64,000 bases of DNA, taken from the NCBI RefSeq assembly GCF_008831285.2, contig NC_045141.1:21386848-21450847 (forward strand). Reading direction: 5' to 3'. Origin of the DNA: Nymphaea colorata. Lineage: Eukaryota > Streptophyta > Magnoliopsida > Nymphaeales > Nymphaeaceae. The notes under the pieces were generated by a model that saw only the letters and a program-made list of their open reading frames with translations, searched no databases and was not told the DNA's origin. This document shows, piece by piece, positions 56,388 through 64,000 of the stretch; position 1 is the stretch's first letter; each line of letters opens with the position of its first letter. The translations under genes and the position numbers were made by a program.

Positions 56388-57403
56388 GTACTTGTATGTG
56401 CTACCAAATGAGCACTTGTGTGAGACTCACCAAATCAGTTGTATGCAACTATGCTCTATTTCAGTGGTTCCACCTATACAATGGATGGCTTGCAAATAAA
56501 TGTGTAAATTAGCTTTTTGGGAAGTTAACAATCTGGAGCATCACCATATGACTGCTTTTATGCATTAATTTCAATTTTCAACCATTTCTTGGATATGATC
56601 CAATGGTTCTCAAATAGACGTGGAAATTACCTTTTCTAAAAGTCACGATTATGAGTTATCACTTTCCTTTCAAGTTGACATTTTTTTATAACCGCAGATA
56701 TAGCAAAATGCAGCAGCCAATATTAGTGGACGGCTGGTTCTCATATGTGGCGCTGCTTGTGTCTTAAAAGACTTGCAGGGTGTGTGTGTGTTGTTAGAAA
56801 TGGACAGGTGTTTTCCTAAACCTTCTGTCTCTTTTGTATGTGCACAGGATTACATGCCTCATGGATCCCCAGGTCTTTTTACTCAAGTTGGCTTCACGGA
56901 TCCATCTCAAGATGATTCCTCCCAAGCTCAATTTGGGGTTGCTGGACCTGGTCCTCTCCAGTCTCAGGTATTGCATAATACTTTACATTGACTTTTTTTT
57001 TAGGGGGGAGGTGGGGTGGGGGTGGGTCAATGTTTTTTCAGTATACAATAGAGTTTGGGCTTAACCAAAAAAGCTGAGTTTCTGTGGGAACAATTCCATG
57101 AGGTTGAACCACTGTTCATTGAATTTGGTGACTACTGAGTGGCTAATAACTTGGCTGAAATTCTTTACTGGATGGATGTTTTTTGGGCCTTGGTGTGGTG
57201 GAACTTCAATGTTGTGGGTTTCGCTGGTTGCTATCTATGCAAAACTTGTTCGACAAACTGCTGACAGATGAACACTTTTTCAGGGGCTTATGAATCCTCT
57301 CTATTCCCAGCCCTTCACGCAGTACAACAGCCAACCAGTAAACATGCAAGCTCCACAGCAGGGCCAGACTGCCCAAAACCAGAAACTTCATTACACTGGC
57401 TGA
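36864..57403 (+). CDS. UPF1: UPF1 RNA helicase (regulator of nonsense transcripts 1), 29 exons, complete
   Basis: Encodes a 1,267-aa UPF1, the ATP-dependent SF1 helicase central to cytoplasmic nonsense-mediated mRNA decay. Exons: 36864-37388, 39253-39504, 39609-39779, 40207-40257, 40458-40550, 40676-40771, 40968-41018, 41110-41228, 42250-42358, 43486-43608, 43708-43779, 46059-46130, 46251-46317, 47744-47886, 47964-48035, 48124-48252, 49099-49254, 49414-49527, 49634-49732, 49827-49904, 51294-51428, 52231-52305, 52433-52547, 53434-53810, 53902-53967, 54054-54125, 55752-55883, 56848-56967, 57284-57403. The frame is continuous. The Cys/His-rich UPF2-binding domain starts near residue 132. Helicase motifs: Walker A GPPGTGKT (506-513), DEST (652-655), QYRMHP (717-722), DSFQGREKD (exon 20), NVALTRAR (876-883). 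The Gly/Pro-rich C-terminus is dense in SQ/TQ sites, the phosphorylation type used by UPF1. Intron 12 has a GC donor. The ATG at 36864 is the first in frame. Confidence 0.96.
43011..43028. repeat. AC microsatellite in UPF1 intron 9
   Basis: Nine AC repeats flanked by short AT runs, just before the GC-rich element at 43050. Confidence 0.95.
43050..43303. repeat. GGGCCGG-rich element with AT-rich centre, UPF1 intron 9
   Basis: Two GC-rich ends (43050-43075 and 43190-43303), built of gggccgggcc/cccggccc motifs that are largely complementary to each other, flank about 110 bases of AT-rich DNA. It could fold into a long hairpin. The same composition pattern is seen at 7330-7520. This is probably a non-autonomous transposable element remnant; it ends about 180 bases before the exon 10 acceptor. 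Confidence 0.5.
44618..45490. repeat. duplicated blocks in UPF1 intron 11
   Basis: Two block types alternate as A-B-A'-B'. Block A (about 44618-44760; gattacctgactaatccc...) recurs at 45227-45408, and block B (about 45131-45210; tatcttttagggtcttgaac...) recurs at 45410-45487. Divergence is moderate. The spacing differs between the two A-B pairs (about 510 versus 180 bases), implying an insertion in the first copy or a deletion in the second. No coding sequence is present. Confidence 0.65.
46542..46759. repeat. 113/105-bp tandem duplication in UPF1 intron 13
   Basis: A unit beginning gtcaaaccaccaattggttg at 46542 is repeated at 46655. The copies are nearly identical except for a ~9-base deletion in the second, so the duplication is recent. 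It lies well inside the intron. Confidence 0.92.
49276..49413. repeat. 69-bp tandem duplication carrying the UPF1 intron 17 acceptor
   Basis: Two essentially identical 69-base units (49276-49344 and 49345-49413) end the intron. Each ends in cttctgttag, so the real acceptor (AG at 49412-49413, before exon 18 at 49414) has a perfect duplicate at 49343-49344. Consequences are given under findings. Confidence 0.95.
54701..55320 (+). repeat. four-copy ~175-bp minisatellite in UPF1 intron 26
   Basis: Units start at 54701, 54877, 55052 and 55228 (periods 176, 175, 176), with the last truncated. Units 2 and 3 are the most alike. Read on the plus strand, each unit contains a ~50-codon open stretch rich in Lys, Glu, Leu and Ala, as in a coiled coil (for example [20 protein letters not shown]), ending in a stop. 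The period is not a multiple of three, so the array is not one long protein. The source may be a captured exon of another gene. Confidence 0.9.
55949..56246. repeat. 149-bp perfect tandem duplication in UPF1 intron 27
   Basis: A unit beginning gtttaatttttagcaagcga at 55949 recurs at 56098 with no difference that I could see over its length, so the duplication is very recent or the region is an assembly duplication. It does not touch exons. Confidence 0.93.
56358..56388. repeat. AC microsatellite in UPF1 intron 27
   Basis: About 15 AC repeats following a CT-rich lead. Confidence 0.95.
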
Positions 57404-59663
57404 GCCAACATGGGGCCTGACCATGAGATGGGTTATAATCTTTGAGATCAGCATTTTGGTTTTGCTGACATGTCTGCTTCTTCGCATTCATGTGTCTGTG
57501 ATGCTGCTGTTGGAGTTCATTTGCTTCCCTCAACCAGGAGTGGGCCATATGGGTGGATGAAAGGCTCAGCAATTCAAGATTTGCAAATGGAAAAGCGGTA
57601 AGCCACGGCGGGCACAGCCAGAGCTGAGAAAGAATAACCCCACACCCAACTTGAAAGTTTTCTGTTGTTTTGAGAATTAGCAATGTGCGGAGGGGGGAGT
57701 GAGCATGTTACATGTATATGTATACACCTGCAATTCGATCTCTTTGCGAGCTGAAGATGGTCGGCTTTGAGGCTCGGGTACGTCAGGTGGAACATGAGAG
57801 GCAGTGTACAAATGCAGTGCTGATGGGTTTTGCTGGTGGCCTTAAAAAGTTCCACACGCAGCCATGACTGTTAAAGTTGTGTACAGTTGCAGTGGCAGGG
57901 CAGGCTGGCCCCATTTGCTCGGCTTTTTACAAAACCTCATACTCCCATTGTGTTGGGTAAGAAAGTTATTAGAATGTGTATTCTCGCTGCTCCTGCACTC
58001 CATGGCACCAGCACCCGTTTTTTAACTGCTACAGTTTGTCATATAATTATATATGTTCATATATTTTGGTTTTATCTGTATTCTGTTTAAACTCTATTGC
58101 TTCTAACCTTATTACTTGCTCTGGTTGTGATGCGCGTGATGTGTACATACGATTGTCGGCTAGTCTTGTCATTTTTGGGCGCATGATGCGTTTTGGTTGA
58201 GTTGGCGTCGATGGTGATTTTGTTGGTCATTGCTTAAGTCTGCAGATGGACTCTCTATCTGGTTGTCATGGTCACGTCGGCTTAAGACGCTTTCTAGGTA
58301 TTGTTGCGATTTAAGATTATATTGGTTGCTGTGCCGTCTGCCATATCACACTACCTTTTCAGATAGTGAAGAAAAAATTGGTAAATTAATCCTTTTAAAA
58401 TTGTCTCTCATAAGTTTTCGCTGATTAGAGGTCCTAGGTCGGACCCATTTTCTAAGGTAATTGTCTTTTTTTTTTTCTGAAAAAAGGGTTAGGCTTTTCA
58501 TCTGTCACAGCAGATGTGCAGGCCTCGTATTCGTGAATACTGTATTTTAACCTTGCTGCGGTTTATCTTTACTCAGAATATCTGAGATAACGTAGCGTCG
58601 CTTCATTAGGTCTGGAACCTGCAATCTCCGGAGTTCATGAGCCTGGAGTAGGTCCTTCATCCTGCTTGTTCTCCCTCTCTTGTCACTGCCTGCTCCGGTT
58701 GCTTGGTCCACAGCACGTTCGAGCACGCAATGGATGAGCATGAGTTGGAGACTGAAGCGTTCTTGTGAGCGGCGGCTTTGCCATGCCCACTTCATTAAGC
58801 TTTTGTATACCTATTGATGTTGGCCGTAACCGCACGACTTGCCTAACGAGTACGACGTTCACAGAGGACGTGGCTCGTCCCTGATATCCGTTGGTAGTGA
58901 TAGGAAGACAGGTGCGTCTAACATCGTAGCCAATAAACGGGCCAGGAGAGAATTTTAGTGCGGTTGCACGTTCAGGCGCGACACTAGTAACATCTGTAGT
59001 TGGGGATCAAACTACGGGATCATGTTAGGGAAACAGTGAAACGTTTTGGTATTGGGGTTTCTTAAAAACTTGTTCGAGTACAAGCGCGTCTGAAAAATAG
59101 GGAACTATATGGAATAGATGGTACAGGAATTTTGCAAACAGTTGGTTGCTTATCCAGAACGTATTGGCACCAATTCTCTAAACTTGCACATAAAACTCCA
59201 AACTATAGGAAAAGAGCCTCCAGATCCTGCAAGTTACAGCATGATCCAGTTCTCTATTGCCTTTTTAACCGTACCTTGTCCTTTAACAGCGGTAATCAGA
59301 TTATGTTGGTGCTAGATGTCCTTGAAAATCTCACGTCACAAGTATTTTGCCTCAATGGGTCGCGTTGCCTTCCACTTACAATGTCATACACTGACCGCGT
59401 CACATCGATGTGGCTCGACAAAATTCACCTTGGTATTGCTTAGTCGATCTTTCTGATGTAATAATTCTGTCTGAGTGGCCACAACATAATATGTAGGATC
59501 CCACACAGAGAGGGAGAGGGAGATTTTGGAAAGCCACGACCAACAAACTAATTTATTTTCATGTAAATGACAAAACAGCAACGACAAGAACCTACAACGG
59601 CCTAAAAACTACCGGAGAACTCAAAGATGCCACCCGTAATGGGAAATGAATAGTTGGTCCTGG
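57404..59663. other. intergenic between convergent UPF1 and CPN10
   Basis: UPF1 3' UTR is expected from 57404 and CPN10 3' UTR from 59663 downward. Between them only small unrecognised open frames occur (for example 58547-58795 on the minus strand). No tRNA, repeat family or conserved exon was recognised. Confidence 0.5.
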
Positions 59664-62385
59664 TTACTCAACCAGAGCCAATAGGTCTCCAGCCTTACAG
59701 AAGCAGTGTTTGGCATCAGTCCCCAGGTCCACCTGTACAGAAACCCGTCAAGTAATCATCTACTGACCAGCAAGCAAAAAAGAGACAGAAATACATTTGT
59801 GAAGCAGCAGGCAGACAGACAGCTGATAACATTGACGGGGGTTCAACTAAGGGAAGTGAACTGCCTCCAAAACGGAAACCTAACTTGTGAGTTTCCCGTT
59901 AAATGGGAAGCAGCGCTTTGCCAAAGCACTAACAATAACAAGGACCATAATTCGGATTATCAAAATATTTGCAAGAGGAAGCTCAGATAAGCAATAGAAA
60001 GACTTTGATTTGGAGCTGTACCTACTTGATTGATGAATTTGGGATTACAAAATATGATGTTTGTAAGAGGAAGCTCAGAAAAGCATCATAGGCTTTTGAC
60101 TAGGAGCTGCGGTCAGTTCAAATGCGAATGAATGCAAGATTACCGCACAACTACATAATCGAGACTCCTGCAGGACCTCAAGGAGTTCCAAGCTGGTTTT
60201 GTCTCAACGACAATCACCAAGTAGGACAAACTTGTTTTCAACTACGACTGTAAACAACACCCGCCTAGTTTCTTAAATACGATGAGTTGCCATGAAAACA
60301 ATCCGGTATTTGAGCATGGCCTTCACTAGAAAGTTCAGCTAAATCAAGCACTAAAATAGATCAGGTGGAGTTCTCGATGCATTGAAAAAAGCCAGTCCAT
60401 AAGTCAGGTAATAGAAGTTCAAGCACTGACAAACTCACCTCATATGCATTAATGTCCGAGAAAAGAACCTGCAAATAAAAGAAAAATTGGTTAAAGATCT
60501 GACTCATATGACGGATGACCCATATTTCTCACTAACAATCATATACTTACACAAGATTGCATATAACTTCAACATCTACTTGCAGTTACGCAGTGATTGC
60601 TATACCACATTCACATGCACATGGTATGGGGATAGAATTACATACACATATTGACACATATAGTACACAATGTTACAAGACGAGCTAATTATGGAGCTGC
60701 AGATGGTCATTACAATCCAAAGCATATTGGAGATGTATAATCAACTACCAATTAATAACATAAATATGTGTTGGATGCTTGCAATATACTAAATCATGAA
60801 ATGAAATACCACATGCAGGCATAGGTAAGGCGGGCAGGTATAACTACTTAGAATAGGAAACAAGAACTCATACAAGTCGATACAGTTCTGTGCATCAACT
60901 GTAAGCAGCATTCAAAGTGCTTCAACAACTCCGGTGACATTTATCAATAGCTAGCTTACCTTCTTGCCAGCTTCAACATTAGTGACGTCCACTCCAACAG
61001 ACAAAACCTGTTCATGCAAACAAAAATGAAACATGGAATAGACTTTTCACAAATTTTTCCAACAAAAATTGACACTTTTTCCAAGGCTCACCTCGCCCAT
61101 AAGATACCGTTCAAATTTGACAGCTGATTTTGGCAACAACACTCCACCAGAAGATTTCTGCATCATAGCACTAATTTGGTCAACAGTAAAACTAATCTAA
61201 ACGATGGTCAACCACGCAGAAATTGGATAGCTGAAACTCGTAAAAATCGTAAAAATGTATAAGCCATTAACAAAATTTCTTGTGAGAAATAAATATAATA
61301 CTGGCATGAGCATGCAACTTCTTAATTCAACTCCATTATCAAACTTTAAGAAAGGATGTATGATAGCTAGGTAATAAAGGTTAACAATATTCACTTTGGT
61401 TTTACCTCCATGCTTTCACCTCACAACCACAGCTTTTTTTGTTTTTGTTTTTGGTGAATATGCCTCCCGTATAGGGAACAAATAACTATAAGAAATACTA
61501 TTATTGCTGATAATAGAATCATCTTCAAATTTCCACTAGTTGCTCCAGATTCATCAGAAAAAATTTCATGCAGATTTGATGGTCTTTCTGCATACATATA
61601 GCTCGTCGCGAGCAATTTTTTTCATGATTAACTATTTTAAATGAAGAACAAACACATGCAGTTATGCAGTCATCCACTGAGTGAAATGTCTCGGAGAAAA
61701 TGATAAATTTTCTTAGTGAATAGCTGATTGTTGTATAGACTCAAAAAGGGCAAGCCGTGTGAATTACAAGTTAAAAAACCCCAAATCCAGTATCTGGCAT
61801 CCCAAAGGGCACAGCACGCACATTAGGAAACTTACAAGAAATATGAAAGCAGTCAACCCGACGCGTAAGTTGTCCACAACATTATTTCAGACAGCCTTAT
61901 CCAAACAACAGAACATAAAATAAAAAGATGATACATCATTTAATCTCGAAGCGACAACCTTTACATTCAAGAATCAAACAGAAATATCCAAATGTGTACG
62001 GAATTTCCTAAATTGCAGTTGAACGAAGTAAAAAATTCCAACAAGAAGCAGTCTTGAGCTCCATTTCTAATCAATGGAAAGAAAACAAGAATGTAGAACA
62101 ATGAAAAGCTAATACGACTAAAATGCTTAGAAGAGACCAACTCCCACATCGTAGTGGAGTACATTCAACTTAAAGCATCCACGGCAATATATGTTCTAAC
62201 AGAAGCCCATAAAAATGATCAAACACTGAAAATGGTAAGAGAAATGAATTTGGAAAAAAAGGAAACCCGCAAGAGCAAAGAGAGTAGCAAGCATACGTAC
62301 TTCAGGCAACTGCTCCAGGCGAACTAGAACCCTATCCGCTTGAGGTACAACCTGCACATTTGAACACCACAAAATTTCAACACGC

Positions 62386-62446
<61 letters not shown>

Positions 62447-62700
62447 TTGCGGGGTCCCATTTCGTGGCAATTGCGTTTATTCTGGGGAAAGTCTGGCTTC
62501 TTCTTGAAAACGTGAGAATCCCACCTATCAGAAATCCGAAAAGAATGTTAGAAATTGAAGAACAGAACAGAGAGAGAGAGAGAAAGAGAGAGAGAGGGAG
62601 AACCGTTCAGGTTTTTGTGGGACACTGGATTTGGTGAGACAAACGTGGTTCTGGGTGCAGAAGGGGACGATGTAGCCAGGAACCCTGCAGCTGCCGCCAT
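59664..62700 (-). CDS. CPN10: chloroplast 10-kDa chaperonin (CPN10), seven exons, complete
   Basis: Encodes a 146-aa plastid co-chaperonin with a single Cpn10 (GroES-like) domain, which caps the CPN60 folding chamber in the stroma together with CPN20. Exons in transcript order: 62700-62604, 62524-62445, 62351-62301, 61157-61092, 61007-60960, 60468-60439, 59732-59664. All introns are GT-AG and the frame is continuous. Residues 1-50 form a Ser/Thr/Arg-rich transit peptide starting MAAAAGFLATSSPSAP. The mature domain runs from TKWDPAKVVPQADRVLVRLE through the mobile loop KSSGGVLLP (77-85) to KVLFSDINAYEVDLG and the C-terminal HCFCKAGDLLALVE. A single domain of about 95 residues separates it from the double-domain CPN20. 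Introns 1 and 2 are only 79 and 93 bases long and consist largely of CT repeat. It is convergent with UPF1. Confidence 0.94.
62389..62442. repeat. (AG)27 microsatellite abutting the CPN10 intron 2 donor
   Basis: Exactly 54 bases of AG on the plus strand, read as CT in the transcript. The intron starts GTCTCTCT, so the repeat runs straight into the splice donor and makes up more than half of the 93-base intron. Confidence 0.97.
62562..62599. repeat. GA-rich microsatellite in CPN10 intron 1
   Basis: An interrupted AG run (with AAAG and GGG breaks) fills about half of the 79-base intron 1, five bases from its donor. Confidence 0.93.
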
Positions 62701-64000
62701 TTCCTCCCTCTGCAACTCTTTTTTTTCGAATATCCTCTTGCCCAAAACAGCCCTGCTAATTGGCAGAGAAAGGGGAGAGTGAGAGCGGAGCCGTGGCGGC
62801 CGGGAACAGGAATATAGAGAAAGAAGGCGGGGGCCAAGCAGGGTTTTATTATCCATTCCTGCTCTCACGGACCTTCTAGTTGTTTCTATGTGGATCAGGG
62901 TTCGGTTCCATATCCAATAATGAGCCTTCGACCCTCTCATCGCCTGTCGCACACTCCCATGGCATCAACGTTGCGACACATTTCCGACCTCTTTGATATT
63001 TCGATATTAAAAAAAAAAATCTGTAACACGCTCCTCAAGCACTTCATAGTTCCAAATTTATGCCATGGCTGTAAGTATTTGGCTCATACTTTGTGGCAGC
63101 TTGACATGTAACCAAGTCAAAGTTCATACAAGCTCTTGGGAAATTAGTCAGGTTCTTGAAGAGCTCCAAGCGAACAAAGCGGCTTAGAAACTAATATAGC
63201 AATACATTCAGATTAATGGGATCCGAAGGCAAAAACTGAGCATTACCTGAAGAACATTCAGCGATCATATGCTCACTTCTCTAGCGGTTCCTTTTAGTCG
63301 TTAGTATTTATGATCTTTTCGTTGACAAATAATACACAGGGAACAGACTCTGCAGAATATGATCTATCCCACCTATAACGCATACAATGGAGATGCTAAT
63401 GAACATCAAGGGGTTATCTGCAACTAATTGCTTCAGGTGCTCCTCATGGGCTGCTTCTTCCCTCCAGCTATTTCTCAAGCAGGGGCAGCCAGCTGCAGCT
63501 CCCGTCACGCCATCGCCTTGAGTGCCTGTTCAGTAGTTCATATCTCCTATAACGTCAGGACCACGAGGCTCTTGCAGAAGAACAGACCTCTAGAGCAGAT
63601 TGAGAGCAAATGAGCTCCTTAACTTGAATATTATTCAACGCACTAAAAGCAACCTGTCACTTTAGCCTGCTTCTTGGCTTTTTTCCTGCATCACACACGC
63701 TCCCTTGTAGAAGATTGTCTGAGGTTCGAGTTTCTCTTAAGGGTCAATTACAGTAACAAGTGCCTTCACATTATGGAGCTTATTCCAAATAAGCACGTTC
63801 AGATACTCTATGAACCGCTCTCATGACTGACCAGCCGAGAAAGGGCAGATCAGGTTACATGGCGGGCGGGGGAAGTTTTCATCCCCAAATACACGGAACA
63901 CAAGCTAACTCTTGCTGTCAAGCGCAGATGTGACACCCACTCACGGTTTGCAATTCAGGCTCACCCACAGTATATATTAATCCGAGCCTTTCCTTGAAAA
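62701..64000. other. CPN10 promoter side, no further gene seen
   Basis: The first 150-200 bases are presumably the CPN10 5' UTR and core promoter. Short open frames further on, such as 63308-63508 on the minus strand, have no recognisable family. The final kilobase contains no repeat or RNA gene that I could identify. Confidence 0.5.

Overview
This window is nuclear DNA from a flowering plant. Coding sequences are split by GT-AG introns with AT-rich, T-rich bodies, intergenic DNA carries degraded repeats and long CT/AC microsatellites, and every recognisable gene belongs to a conserved plant family (purine permeases, a RABH/RAB6 GTPase, a nuclear-encoded organellar maturase, TGD4, UPF1, chloroplast CPN10). 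The species cannot be fixed from the sequence. There is no sign of bacterial, viral or organellar genome content, and no CRISPR array or operon.

Layout. 1-4.07 kb: no supportable gene. 4.08-9.19 kb: two tandem purine permease genes on the minus strand; the second is broken by a one-base frameshift. 10.0-16.2 kb, plus strand: a complete six-exon RABH1B (RAB6-type) GTPase of 208 aa. 17.6-19.8 kb, plus: an intronless nuclear maturase, best matched to nMAT2, 725 aa. 20.2-22.75 kb: a decayed, stop-filled duplicate of the TGD4 gene (exons 2-5 region). 23.6-29.16 kb, plus: the intact five-exon TGD4, 502 aa. 29.2-36.86 kb: a 7.7 kb stretch with no gene, holding SINE-like and other repeat debris. 36.86-57.40 kb, plus: a complete 29-exon UPF1 helicase gene, 1,267 aa, whose introns carry several tandem duplications. 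59.66-62.70 kb, minus: a seven-exon chloroplast 10-kDa chaperonin gene, 146 aa, convergent with UPF1. 62.7-64 kb: its promoter side, no further gene seen.

The genes are an ordinary euchromatic neighbourhood and are not a functional cluster. They serve nucleobase/cytokinin transport, Golgi trafficking, mitochondrial group II intron splicing, ER-to-plastid lipid transfer, nonsense-mediated mRNA decay and plastid protein folding. I did not find an undescribed multi-gene system. The observations most worth checking are: a 69-bp tandem duplication in UPF1 that duplicates a 3' splice site and would add a premature stop to the NMD factor's own mRNA if the upstream copy is used; a GC-AG intron in UPF1; a four-copy ~175-bp minisatellite in UPF1 intron 26 with a coding-like coiled-coil reading frame; the decayed TGD4 duplicate; and CT microsatellites that run directly into splice donor sites in the CPN10 gene.

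Exon boundaries were set by hand from splice-site dinucleotides, reading-frame continuity and remembered family sequence. All three long spliced models (RABH1B, TGD4, UPF1) and CPN10 keep an unbroken frame from ATG to stop across every junction.
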